10,264 nt of DNA from an uncultured Clostridia bacterium (GTDB lineage: Bacteria > Bacillota > Clostridia > Oscillospirales > Ruminococcaceae). Below the pieces are notes generated by a model that saw only the letters and a list, made by a program, of their open reading frames with translations, was not told the DNA's origin and made no database searches. This document shows positions 1 through 6,226 of this stretch, in pieces. Location of the stretch: the NCBI GenBank assembly GCA_946183095.1, contig CAMHBE010000047.1, positions 1 through 10,264 on the forward strand, written 5' to 3'. Each line of letters begins with the position of its first letter. Within the stretch, counting starts at the first letter, position 1. A program made the position numbers and the translations under genes.

Positions 1-60
1 TACGGATTTTACTCCGAGGGATTTTAAGTCCCTTGTGTCTGCCTATTCCACCACAGCGGC
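1..60 (-). tRNA. tRNA-Leu (UAA anticodon), 5' part, cut by the window edge
   Basis: Read on the minus strand, the 5' end is the acceptor half GCCGCTG (60 down to 54). The D-arm region with TGGTGGAAT..GCAGACAC follows, then an anticodon arm AGGGA / loop CTTAAAA / TCCCT, which gives anticodon TAA (UAA, decoding UUA/UUG leucine codons). After the anticodon stem the sequence runs into the start of the long variable arm expected of a class II tRNA. The T arm and 3' acceptor half lie outside the window. The type is assigned from the anticodon and the leucine-like D-arm sequence. Confidence 0.93.
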
Positions 61-82
61 ATTACTGTTGAACAGCAGAATA

Positions 83-111
83 ATTATACCACAATGTCAC
101 CGATTTGTCAA
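83..111 (-). promoter_or_regulatory. Promoter of the tRNA-Leu gene
   Basis: On the minus strand there is a -35 box TTGACA (106-111), a 17-bp spacer and a -10 box TATAAT (83-88), a perfect sigma-A consensus. The predicted transcript start near 76 leaves about 15 nt of 5' leader before the tRNA. So the tRNA need not rely on read-through from the ribosomal protein operon upstream. Confidence 0.85.
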
Positions 112-150
112 GTGCTATGATACAAAGTTCCGAAAGTAAAAGGGAAGAGG

Positions 151-189
151 AAATAAAATACCGGAAACGCCGAAGGGCATTCCCGGTAT
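151..189 (-). terminator. Rho-independent terminator of the rpsF-ssb-rpsR operon
   Basis: Read on the minus strand, a 14-bp stem (176-189 with 158-171; arms ATACCGGGAATGCC and GGCGTTTCCGGTAT, two G-U pairs) closes a CTTC loop and is followed by a T-rich tract, TTTATTT (151-157). It lies 30 nt past the rpsR stop codon and before the tRNA-Leu promoter, so it separates the two transcription units. Confidence 0.85.
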
Positions 190-218
190 CGGAAGATCTG
201 CTGTGTGATCCGCTGTTA

Positions 219-476
219 TCAGTCGGATACATAGGGGATGAGTGCTATCTGTCTTGCTCTCTTGATAGCGACAGTCAGCTCTCTCTGATGATAAGCGCAG
301 CAGCCGGTAACACGGCGGGGCAGTATCTTTGAGCGCTCTGTCATGCACTTTCTGAGCTTAGCAACATCCTTGTAATCAATGAATTCCGCTCTGTCAGCGC
401 AGAACTGGCAAACTTTCTTTCTGCCGCGCTTAACGGGGCGAGCGGATCTCTCCGGTGCTTCTTTCTTTTCAGCCAT
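219..476 (-). CDS. rpsR: 30S ribosomal protein S18
   Basis: This 85-residue protein is a small-subunit ribosomal protein that binds 16S rRNA in the platform as a heterodimer with S6. The conserved core is visible: a basic N-terminus (residues 10-22), the segment around [12 protein letters not shown] (32-43), and the C-terminal basic block with HQREL and IKRARQIAL (63-79). The cysteines at 23 and 26 (CxxC), Cys60 and His63 match the zinc-binding version of S18; Cys44 and Cys59 are extra. Because this version is sensitive to zinc supply, some bacteria keep a cysteine-free paralogue elsewhere; none is present here. An AGGAGG site at 485-490 lies 8 nt before the ATG. It is the last gene of the rpsF-ssb-rpsR operon, 30 nt downstream of ssb and just ahead of the terminator. 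Confidence 0.97.
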   Translation of the reverse strand: MAEKKEAPERSARPVKRGRKKVCQFCADRAEFIDYKDVAKLRKCMTERSKILPRRVTGCCAYHQRELTVAIKRARQIALIPYVSD

Positions 477-506
477 TGTATTTTCCTCCTTATAAAGTGA
501 TGTTCG

Positions 507-995
507 TTAAAACGGATAATCGTCGTCCGCAGCTGCGGGAGCTGCAAAATCCTGTGCTGTGTAGCTTCCGTTGGAAGCGGTGGGCGCTGAATTCTGTGTC
601 TCTGCCGGATGCTGCATCGGCGGCGGTTCGGGATAGCCCTGTGCGGGAGCGTAGGAATTGGAGCCGGTGCCGGCAGCTTTTTCACCTGTGAATCTTGCGT
701 TGTCAACGATAAGCTCGACAATATTCTGAGTAACGTTGTTCTTATCAACGTACTGACGAGTCTGGAGCTCACCTTCGACAAGGATCATACGTCCCTTGGA
801 GAAGAACCTTGAAATGAAATCTGCGGTCTGTCTCCATGCAACGCAGCTGAAAAAGTCGGACTTGCGTTCTTCGCCCTTTGCCTGATAACTGCGGTCAACA
901 GCTATCCTGAACGAAAGAACACTGACGCCGGACGGTGTGGTGCGAACTTCAAGATCGTTGCAGATACGTCCCATTAAAATCGCCCTGTTGTACAT
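507..995 (-). CDS. ssb: Single-stranded DNA-binding protein
   Basis: This 162-residue protein binds and protects single-stranded DNA during replication, repair and recombination, acting as a tetramer. The N-terminal OB fold covers residues 1 to about 105 and shows the usual landmarks: N-terminal YNRAILMGRICND, FRIAVDR (29-35), DFFSCVAWRQTADF (47-60) with Trp54, and the KGRMILVEGEL strand (67-77). A glycine/proline/glutamine-rich flexible linker follows (106-150). The protein ends in the acidic DDDYPF tip (157-162), which recruits replication and repair partners. Start codon support comes from GGGAGG at 1001-1006, 5 nt upstream. It lies 31 nt after rpsF and 30 nt before rpsR, the classic Firmicute arrangement. 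Confidence 0.97.
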   Translation of the reverse strand: MYNRAILMGRICNDLEVRTTPSGVSVLSFRIAVDRSYQAKGEERKSDFFSCVAWRQTADFISRFFSKGRMILVEGELQTRQYVDKNNVTQNIVELIVDNARFTGEKAAGTGSNSYAPAQGYPEPPPMQHPAETQNSAPTASNGSYTAQDFAAPAAADDDYPF

Positions 996-1026
996 AATAG
1001 CCTCCCGTTATGAACTTTGTTTCTGC

Positions 1027-1320
1027 TTACTTGCGAAGAACGACAAGGTAGCGAAGGATGCCGTCCGTTATGTTGAGGACGCGCTCGAACTCATCCGGGA
1101 ACTCGGGCTTGCCGTCGAAATGATAAACGACATAGTAGCCTTCGGACTCATAGTTGATATCATAAGCGAGCTTTCTCTTGCCCCATTCGTCGATATCAAC
1201 AAGTGTCGCGTGCTCCTTGATAAGTGCGGAGAACTTCTCTACGAGTGCCTTCACAGCGTCTTCACCGTTCTTTAACGAAAAAACAATGACTGCCTCGTAC
1301 TTTTCACCTGTTTTAGCCAT
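1027..1320 (-). CDS. rpsF: 30S ribosomal protein S6
   Basis: This 97-residue protein is the S6 subunit of the 30S ribosome and partners S18 on the platform. S6 landmarks include YEAVIVFS near the N-terminus, the DEWGKRKLAYDINYESEGYYVVY segment (around 43-67), and the C-terminal strand ITDGILRYLVVLRK (84-97). The usual acidic C-terminal extension of enterobacterial S6 is absent, as is normal for Firmicutes. The start codon is supported by a full AAGGAGG (1327-1333), 6 nt upstream. It is the first gene of the rpsF-ssb-rpsR operon, driven by the consensus promoter at 1397-1425 and preceded by a folded leader that may carry feedback control. Confidence 0.97.
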   Translation of the reverse strand: MAKTGEKYEAVIVFSLKNGEDAVKALVEKFSALIKEHATLVDIDEWGKRKLAYDINYESEGYYVVYHFDGKPEFPDEFERVLNITDGILRYLVVLRK

Positions 1321-1344
1321 ATTGAACCTCCTTATAGACTGTTG

Positions 1345-1390
1345 ACCCGCGGGGAACGCGAGTAAGGATATGTTATCTCCGATGGATAAC
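1345..1390 (-). promoter_or_regulatory. Structured 5' leader of rpsF mRNA, possible S6:S18 feedback site
   Basis: From the predicted start near 1390 the minus-strand transcript opens with hairpin 1, GTTATC (1385-1390) paired to GATAAC (1372-1377) around a 7-nt loop. Hairpin 2 follows: ACTCGCG (1357-1363) paired to CGCGGGT (1345-1351), one G-U pair, loop TTCCC. A C-rich segment containing CCG lies on the 3' side of loop 2. S6:S18 complexes are known to bind a CCG-containing structure in rpsF leaders. Both hairpins are seen in the sequence; assigning them to that regulatory family is inference. Confidence 0.45.
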
Positions 1391-1396
1391 TACAGT

Positions 1397-1425
1397 ATTA
1401 TAGCAGAATTTACCCGTTTTGTCAA
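1397..1425 (-). promoter_or_regulatory. Promoter of the rpsF-ssb-rpsR operon
   Basis: The minus strand carries TTGACA (1420-1425), a 17-bp spacer and TATAAT (1397-1402), a perfect sigma-A match. Transcription should start near 1390, giving about 70 nt of leader before rpsF. Such a strong promoter suits ribosomal protein genes. Confidence 0.9.
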
Positions 1426-1495
1426 GCATTTTTTTGATTTTTTTGTATTTATCGGCGGTGCGATATAATATAGGTAATAAAAATCGGATACCCAC

Positions 1496-1530
1496 TTGAT
1501 TTTTTTGCAGGAAAGTTGTATAATAATTTC
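1496..1530 (+). promoter_or_regulatory. Promoter of the rpiR-hydrolase operon with overlapping dyad
   Basis: TTGATT (1496-1501), a 17-bp spacer and TATAAT (1519-1524) form a good sigma-A promoter; transcription should start near 1531. An imperfect palindrome with GAAA (1511-1514) and TTTC (1527-1530) arms is centred on the -10 box. 14 of its 20 positions are self-complementary. A repressor bound there would block the promoter, so it is a candidate autoregulatory site for the RpiR protein encoded downstream (inference). Confidence 0.7.
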
Positions 1531-1556
1531 AAAAAATGATGCCGGAGGGAAATAAA

Positions 1557-2423
1557 ATGGCTGAAAATCTGCTTTCGGAGATAGAAAAACGAATGCCGGG
1601 CTTTTCAAAAAGTCAGAAGTACATTGCCAAATATATTACAGAACATTACGAAAAAGCAGCTTTCATGACGGCTGCAAAGCTCGGAGCGGCAGTCGGTGTC
1701 AGCGAGAGCACCGTTGTCAGATTTGCCGACGAAATGGGATTTGACGGCTATCCGGAGATGCAGAAGGCATTGCAGAGCTACGGCAGGAACCGCATGACCA
1801 CATTGCAGCGTCTCGACGTATCGAGCGACAGGTTCGCCGGCGCTGATCTGCTGAAAAGCGTCATGACGCAGGACATCGAGCGCATCAGATACACCATGGA
1901 GAATATTTCCGGGGAAATGTTCAACAAAGCCGTTGAAAAGATACTTTCCGCGCGGTGCGTGTATATCCTCGGCGCTATGAGCAGCGATATACTCGCGCGT
2001 TTCCTGTCCAACTATCTGCGGCTCGCCTGCGACAACGTTATCTATGTGCAGCCCATAAACTCCAGCGGCATACTCCAGCAGTTTATCCGTATGACCGGCG
2101 AGGATGTGTTCATAGCCATATCGTTCCCGCGGTATTCGAGAAATACCCTGACAGCCACCGCTTACGCGAAGGAATGCGGTGCGGACATCATCGCGATAAC
2201 CGACTCCGAAGCCTCGCCGCTTGCGGAATACGCCGATCAGCTGCTTCTTGCGAGAAGCGATATAATCAGCTATGCGGACAGCCTTGCCGCGCCGCTCAGC
2301 CTGATAAACGCCCTTGTCGCAGAGGTGGGTATGCGCAACAGTGACAAGCTCGAAGAGACGCTCACCAAGCTCGAAGACCTCTGGGACAAGAACGAAGCAT
2401 ATAAAAAGGATGACGAGAACTGA
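1557..2423 (+). CDS. RpiR-family transcriptional regulator (HTH plus SIS domain)
   Basis: This 288-residue cytoplasmic regulator has the standard RpiR layout. Residues 1-77 form the N-terminal HTH_6 domain, with AAKLGAAVGVSESTVVRFADEMGF (39-62) covering the helix-turn-helix. Residues 125 to about 260 form a SIS sugar-phosphate-binding domain (CVYILGAMSSDI at 134-145, DVFIAISFPRYSRNT at 183-197, GADIIAITDSEASPLAEYAD at 208-227). RpiR proteins usually sense a phosphosugar and control a neighbouring catabolic operon. No sugar gene is visible here, so the ligand is unknown. The ATG at 1557 is chosen because GGAGG (1544-1548) lies 8 nt before it; the in-frame ATG codons at 1536 and 1539 precede that site and lack one. 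The stop overlaps the ATG of the hydrolase by one base (TGATG), so the two are co-transcribed and probably translationally coupled. Confidence 0.93.
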   Translation: MAENLLSEIEKRMPGFSKSQKYIAKYITEHYEKAAFMTAAKLGAAVGVSESTVVRFADEMGFDGYPEMQKALQSYGRNRMTTLQRLDVSSDRFAGADLLKSVMTQDIERIRYTMENISGEMFNKAVEKILSARCVYILGAMSSDILARFLSNYLRLACDNVIYVQPINSSGILQQFIRMTGEDVFIAISFPRYSRNTLTATAYAKECGADIIAITDSEASPLAEYADQLLLARSDIISYADSLAAPLSLINALVAEVGMRNSDKLEETLTKLEDLWDKNEAYKKDDEN

Positions 2424-3745
2424 TGATGTTTTTATTGTTTACAGTCGCTGACGCTGCGGTGATCTGCTCCGTGCCCGTCGTCTGTCTGCTGATCGAATTT
2501 CCTACAAATATATACATAGCTCTTCTGCTGGCGTTCACCGTGTTCATTTTAATGAACAATCTGCCGTCTGTCTGTCCGGGAGCGCGAAGCAGACTGAAAG
2601 TCCTTTACGGCGGTGCAGTGCTCCTGACAGCGTTTCTCGTATCTATGACGGTGCTTTCGGCATTGCTGATATACCGCATTGCGTCGGGGCAGTTCATCCC
2701 CAACGCTGACATAGCATACATCATTTTTGCAGTGCTGTGCGGGTTTATCGTGTTTGTGAACGGTATTGTGCGCATCTACGTGACTTCCGTGCAGGCTGGG
2801 ATAAAACTGCGTGTCCTTGCAGCAGTTTTTGCGTTTATCCCGATCGTGAACCTTGTATTCATGATAAAGCTGATAGTTACTGCAAAACGAGAGACAATGT
2901 ACGAAATAGCGTATGACGAGCGTGAAAAAGTGTTTGCGGCAGATAAAGTCTGTGCAACAAAATACCCCCTGCTCATGGTGCATGGGGTGTTTTTCCGTGA
3001 CAGCAGGCTGCTCAACTACTGGGGACGTGTACCGGCAGCTCTGGAGCGCTGCGGTGCGGTGGTACGCTACGGCGGTCAGCAGTCGGCGCTGTCGGTGGAA
3101 GCGAGCGCGAAGGAGCTTGCCGCACGCATCGAACAGACCTGCAAAGAACTCGGCTGCGAGAAACTGAACATCATTGCCCACTCAAAGGGCGGGCTGGATT
3201 CCCGCTTCGCCATATCGGAACTCGGCTGCGGGAAGTATGTCGCATCGCTGACGACCGTATGCACTCCGCACCGCGGCTGCATATTCGTTGAGAACATATA
3301 TGACAGGATCCCCGAGGCGGGAAGGCAGAAAATGGCGGCGGCATACAACGCGGCAGCGCGCAGGGCAGGTGACACCGCACCGGATTTTCTTGCGGCGGTG
3401 GGCGATCTGCGGGAAAGTGTGTGCATCGCCCGCGACGAGGAGCTGAAAGACGACCCGGGCGTGTATTATCAGAGTGTCGGTGCTGCCGCGAAGGACAGGA
3501 AAAGCGGGCGTTTCCCGCTGAACATATCCCTGCCTATGGTGAACAGAACTGACGGCGAGAACGACGGGCTGGTGTCGGTCGCATCCTCGCGCCACGGGGA
3601 AGATCACCGCGTTCTGCGCGTTCCCGGCAGACGCGGCATCACCCATGCGGACATGATCGACCTTAACCGCGAGAATATCCCGGATTTCGATGTCCGCGGG
3701 TTTTACATAGGGCTTGTGAGCGAACTGCGTGAACGCGGGCTGTGA
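2423..3745 (+). CDS. Membrane-anchored alpha/beta-hydrolase, triacylglycerol-lipase-like
   Basis: In this 440-residue protein, the first 155 residues hold about five hydrophobic segments (roughly 3-24, 29-46, 60-84, 97-119 and 131-153). A C-terminal alpha/beta-hydrolase domain follows from about 180. The domain opens with the oxyanion strand PLLMVHGVF (182-190). The nucleophile elbow is AHSKGG, with Ser254; a likely acid is Asp381 (GENDGLVS) and a likely base His408 (GITHAD). The HGVFF / YW / VRYGGQ pattern and LTTVCTPHRG (276-285) resemble the LipA/lactonizing lipase group (established family knowledge). Those enzymes are normally secreted, so the multi-span N-terminal membrane domain is unusual. 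An ester-lipid substrate at the membrane is an inference; the true substrate is not known. The start ATG (2423 or 2426) overlaps the rpiR stop, with AAGGA at 2406-2410. Confidence 0.85.
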   Translation: MMFLLFTVADAAVICSVPVVCLLIEFPTNIYIALLLAFTVFILMNNLPSVCPGARSRLKVLYGGAVLLTAFLVSMTVLSALLIYRIASGQFIPNADIAYIIFAVLCGFIVFVNGIVRIYVTSVQAGIKLRVLAAVFAFIPIVNLVFMIKLIVTAKRETMYEIAYDEREKVFAADKVCATKYPLLMVHGVFFRDSRLLNYWGRVPAALERCGAVVRYGGQQSALSVEASAKELAARIEQTCKELGCEKLNIIAHSKGGLDSRFAISELGCGKYVASLTTVCTPHRGCIFVENIYDRIPEAGRQKMAAAYNAAARRAGDTAPDFLAAVGDLRESVCIARDEELKDDPGVYYQSVGAAAKDRKSGRFPLNISLPMVNRTDGENDGLVSVASSRHGEDHRVLRVPGRRGITHADMIDLNRENIPDFDVRGFYIGLVSELRERGL

Positions 3746-3783
3746 CCGGCGCCGCGTATCAGTGTGCCGATATCGCCTCATGT

Positions 3784-4275
3784 TCACATTTGTCCTGCTT
3801 GCTGAACGATATCCTCAAACTTTCCTCTTATAGCCTTTACCAGCGCCTGCGGGGAAAGGTGTATCTGAAGCCCTATCCTGCCGCCGCTGATGTAGAACTC
3901 CGAGAGCTGTTCCGCCGTGGAATGTATCACAGTCGGGAACTGCTTTTTCATACCGATAGGCGTGCAGCCGCCCCGCACATACCCCGTAACTGCGGTCAGA
4001 TCCTTGACGTGCAGCAGCTCTGCTGATTTCTCACCGACGCTCTTTGCGGCTTTTTTCAGGTCGAGCTCCATATCTACGGGGATAAGGAAGCAGTAGTAAG
4101 CCTTGCTTTTTCCTACCGCCACCAGCGTCTTGAACGTTTCTTCGAGCGGCTGACCGAGCTTTTCCGCGACGTGGATTCCGTCGATGAACTCGTCGCATTC
4201 ATAAGTCTTTTCGGTGTAGGGTATCTTGTTTTTTTCGAGAAAACGCATTGCGTTCGTTTTAGCTTCTTTTGCCAT
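3784..4275 (-). CDS. ybaK: YbaK/EbsC-family aminoacyl-tRNA deacylase, probably Cys-tRNA(Pro) deacylase
   Basis: This 163-residue cytoplasmic editing enzyme hydrolyses tRNAs mischarged by prolyl-tRNA synthetase, most likely Cys-tRNA(Pro). The YbaK fold is covered end to end. It shows KTNAMRFLEK near the N-terminus, the ETFKTLVA strand with Lys49 (in the position of the lysine needed by YbaK), LIPVDMELDLKKAAK (64-78), the signature GYVRGGCTPIGMKK (98-111) and the closing GGRIGLQIHL strand (131-140). It is close in length to E. coli YbaK. AAGGTGA (4282-4288) is the ribosome binding site and lies inside the end of the dehydrogenase gene, whose stop is one base away, so the two are an operon with coupled translation. 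Substrate specificity is inferred from family resemblance; related ProX and PrdX-type editors differ subtly. Confidence 0.92.
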   Translation of the reverse strand: MAKEAKTNAMRFLEKNKIPYTEKTYECDEFIDGIHVAEKLGQPLEETFKTLVAVGKSKAYYCFLIPVDMELDLKKAAKSVGEKSAELLHVKDLTAVTGYVRGGCTPIGMKKQFPTVIHSTAEQLSEFYISGGRIGLQIHLSPQALVKAIRGKFEDIVQQAGQM

Positions 4276-4276
4276 T

Positions 4277-5224
4277 TCAGTTCACCTTGTTCATGATTTT
4301 TTCTTGCAGGAATGACGACAGGTTCTCCGCCGCGACAGCCAGAAGCCGCTCTCTTGTTTCCCTGCCTGCCCATGCGATATGCGGGGTGATTATGCAGTTC
4401 GGTGCACCGAAAAGCGGGCAGTCCTCCCGCATCGGTTCGGTCTCGAGAACATCAAGTCCCGCTCCGCCGAGTCTGCCGGAGTCGAGTGCATCCCTCAGAG
4501 CCTGTTCGTCCACAACGGGACCGCGTGATGTGTTTATCAGTATCGCTCCGCGCTTCATCTCCGCGAATGCTTCACCGTTCATCATCCCTTTTGTTTCCGG
4601 TGTGAGCGGGCAGTGCAGTGTGACTATGTCGCTTTCCGCCAGCAGGTCGTGCATATTGGCGAACTGATATGCACATCCAGGCTTCTTTGTTCTCGAATTT
4701 ACTATGACGCGCATCCCGAACGCGTCTGCGACTTTAGCGACACGGCTGCCGATAGTCCCGTACCCGACTATGCCTATGGTCTTGCCTGATATGCAGGTCA
4801 TCGGGTAGGGAAAATACGAGAATGACCTGCTTCGCTTCCAGTCGCCGGCATTCACCGAGTCGCGGTACTTCGAGAGGCTGCCGCATAGCTCAAGGATGTA
4901 CGAGAAAACGAGCTGCACGACCCCGTCGGTGGAGTAGCCGGGAACATTCGTGACGGTGATGCCCTTTTCTTTTGCGTAAGCAAGATCAACGTTGTTGGTG
5001 CCTGTTGCGAGTACGCCGATATATCTCACGTTCGGTGCTGCGTCCATTACCTCTTTTGTGATAAGGGTCTTGTTGCACATTATAACATCAGCGTCCCTCA
5101 CTCGTCCCGCAGTCTCGTCCGGCTTTGTCACGCCGTATCTTACCACGTCTCCGAGCCTTTCAAACGCTGCGAAAGACATATCACCGGATGTAACGGTGTC
5201 CGCATCGGTAAAAACTATCTGCAT
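4277..5224 (-). CDS. D-2-hydroxyacid dehydrogenase, glycerate dehydrogenase/hydroxypyruvate reductase-like
   Basis: This 315-residue NAD(P)-dependent oxidoreductase interconverts a 2-keto acid and its D-2-hydroxy acid. The catalytic domain is residues 1 to about 100 and 285-315, and the Rossmann domain about 101-284. The nucleotide-binding motif is GYGTIG with glycines 154, 156 and 159. Catalytic residues are Arg234 (INTSRGPV), Glu263 (LDVLETEP) and His282 (TPHIAWAG). The HIAWA ending is typical of glycerate dehydrogenases (HprA group), which is why hydroxypyruvate is the favoured substrate; this remains a family-level inference. The ATG at 5224 is preferred over a possible ATG at 5260, because GGAGG (5233-5237) sits 8 nt ahead of it and the extra 12 residues do not belong to the fold. 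It is the first gene of a two-gene operon with ybaK. Confidence 0.92.
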   Translation of the reverse strand: MQIVFTDADTVTSGDMSFAAFERLGDVVRYGVTKPDETAGRVRDADVIMCNKTLITKEVMDAAPNVRYIGVLATGTNNVDLAYAKEKGITVTNVPGYSTDGVVQLVFSYILELCGSLSKYRDSVNAGDWKRSRSFSYFPYPMTCISGKTIGIVGYGTIGSRVAKVADAFGMRVIVNSRTKKPGCAYQFANMHDLLAESDIVTLHCPLTPETKGMMNGEAFAEMKRGAILINTSRGPVVDEQALRDALDSGRLGGAGLDVLETEPMREDCPLFGAPNCIITPHIAWAGRETRERLLAVAAENLSSFLQEKIMNKVN

Positions 5225-5282
5225 AATATGTTCCTCCGTTTGTTTCGTTAATTTGCACAAATTTCATTTTCGCTCATGAAAC

Positions 5283-5311
5283 AGTATAACACATTTTCGT
5301 CGGGATTTCAA
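5283..5311 (-). promoter_or_regulatory. Promoter of the dehydrogenase-ybaK operon
   Basis: The minus strand shows TTGAAA (5306-5311), a 17-bp spacer and TATACT (5283-5288). Transcription should begin near 5276, leaving about 50 nt of leader. It faces away from the marR promoter across about 130 bp (5312-5445). That stretch is AT-rich at its right end and has one weak GCCTG/CAGGC hairpin (5366-5384) but no recognisable gene. Confidence 0.8.
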
Positions 5312-5445
5312 GAGTAAAATGAGAAACCATACAAACTAAATCCTGATCGCTTTTTCCCTGTGTATGCCTGTAAAGGGTGCAGGCGGTTATGACGTTTCAA
5401 TTGTAAAATGATGTTAAAAAATTTATGATTTTTGCCAAAACGGTA

Positions 5446-5474
5446 TTGACATTATTTTTTTCTTGTGATATAAT
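5446..5474 (+). promoter_or_regulatory. Promoter of the marR-family gene
   Basis: TTGACA (5446-5451), a 17-bp spacer and TATAAT (5469-5474) match the sigma-A consensus exactly. The predicted start near 5481 gives a leader of about 93 nt, which is full of ATTGT/ACAAT half-sites. A promoter this strong on a regulator gene suggests that repression keeps it in check. Confidence 0.9.
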
Positions 5475-5484
5475 ATTTACACTG

Positions 5485-5557
5485 ATTGTAATAAAGAAAT
5501 AATTCATGTTTTTACAATATGAAATATTTTGTCATCATATTGTGCATTCGCAACATG
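5485..5557 (+). promoter_or_regulatory. Cluster of dyads between the marR promoter and start codon
   Basis: Three overlapping inverted repeats are present. ATTGTAA (5485-5491) pairs with TTACAAT (5512-5518). ACAATATGA (5514-5522) is perfectly complementary to TCATATTGT (5535-5543). A 22-bp imperfect palindrome at 5536-5557 has arms CAT.TTG.G / C.CAA.ATG, with 8 of 11 base pairs. MarR proteins bind palindromes of about this length, usually in their own promoter region, so the 5536-5557 site is the best candidate operator (inference). Confidence 0.5.
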
Positions 5558-5573
5558 AGCAGGAGAAACAAAA

Positions 5574-6167
5574 ATGGACATAATGAAAAATTCTGAAACA
5601 GGGATCAGCGGCATTGTTTTCAGACTATATCACGATATGGTGAAGTATGAAGCTGTCGAGACAGGGGATTCCAAACCCAGTGAGGGTCTGACTGTGAATG
5701 AACTGCACCTTATAGAGTGCATACGTCTTAACACCACCGGCGGGAAGGGTCCCGCGATAAGCACTATCGCAAGTGCTCTTGATATTACCAGGCCTTCCGC
5801 AACGGTAGCTGTGAACAAGCTTGCAAAAAAGAAGATCGTAGCAAAGACCGACTCCACGGAGGACGGGCGCTCGGTGCGCGTAAAGCTTACCGCAAAGGGC
5901 GAGAAGGCTCTTGAAGTGCATTCCGCTTTCCAAGAGAGATTTACCGAAGAACTCAAAGCCGAACTGGGAGAAGACGGATATGACGAGCTGCTTAAAACGT
6001 TCGGATCTTTCGGCGAGATACTCGACAAAAAGATAGACGATCTTACCGGCAGAACACAGAAGCTGGTCGAAAAAGAGAAAAAGAACGCGGAAAGGGCATC
6101 GGCTAAAAGGAGCGCGGCGACCAAAAAGTCCGCAGCGGGCAAGACTGCCGCGAAGCGCGGAAAGTAA
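5574..6167 (+). CDS. MarR-family transcriptional regulator with a lysine/alanine-rich tail
   Basis: In this 197-residue protein the winged-helix DNA-binding domain runs from about 40 to 108: ELHLIECI (43-50), a recognition region ISTIASALDITRPSATVAVNKL (62-83), and a wing carrying the DGR motif (97-99) followed by VRVKLTAKG (101-109). The flanking helices 8-30 and 112-158 would form the dimer interface. Beyond about 160 comes a tail absent from typical MarR proteins of about 140-150 residues. It is rich in Lys, Ala, Ser and Arg and ends in SAAGKTAAKRGK, resembling the low-complexity tails of histone H1-like proteins. AGGAG (5561-5565) stands 8 nt before the ATG. The regulated genes are unknown; its own promoter and the downstream DAHP synthase operon are the nearest candidates (inference). 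The effector is unknown. Confidence 0.9.
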   Translation: MDIMKNSETGISGIVFRLYHDMVKYEAVETGDSKPSEGLTVNELHLIECIRLNTTGGKGPAISTIASALDITRPSATVAVNKLAKKKIVAKTDSTEDGRSVRVKLTAKGEKALEVHSAFQERFTEELKAELGEDGYDELLKTFGSFGEILDKKIDDLTGRTQKLVEKEKKNAERASAKRSAATKKSAAGKTAAKRGK

Positions 6168-6188
6168 GGGCGCGTAATATTACAGTTG

Positions 6189-6216
6189 TTTACAGGCTGG
6201 TCATTCAGCCTGTAAA
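6189..6216 (+). repeat. Perfect 11-bp inverted repeat after the marR gene
   Basis: TTTACAGGCTG (6189-6199) and CAGCCTGTAAA (6206-6216) pair without mismatch around a GTCATT loop. It lies 21 nt after the marR stop codon, where a terminator would be expected, but the downstream sequence on the plus strand is AAATATAAG and no U-tract follows on either strand. It could be an imperfect terminator, an mRNA 3'-end stabiliser, or a protein-binding site. Confidence 0.6.
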
Positions 6217-6226
6217 AATATAAGCC

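Noticed and set aside
1536..1556. Seven-codon upstream extension of the RpiR-family protein
   Set aside because: The GGAGG ribosome binding site lies inside this stretch and serves the ATG at 1557; the extra residues do not belong to the HTH domain.
3746..3783. Possible bidirectional terminator between the hydrolase and ybaK
   Set aside because: The GTATC/GATAT pairing with GGCG/CGCC is interrupted and there is no T-tract on either strand, so no terminator is called here.
5225..5260. Longer start for the D-2-hydroxyacid dehydrogenase
   Set aside because: The GGAGG at 5233-5237 points to the ATG at 5224, and family members start with the first beta strand beginning there.
5366..5384. GCCTG/CAGGC hairpin upstream of the marR promoter as a riboswitch
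   Set aside because: Only 5 base pairs, upstream of the predicted transcript start, and no conserved aptamer sequence is visible.
6189..6216. TyrR-box reading of the TTTACA/TGTAAA repeat
   Set aside because: The half-sites are in the opposite orientation to the TGTAAA-N6-TTTACA consensus and TyrR is not expected in this group.
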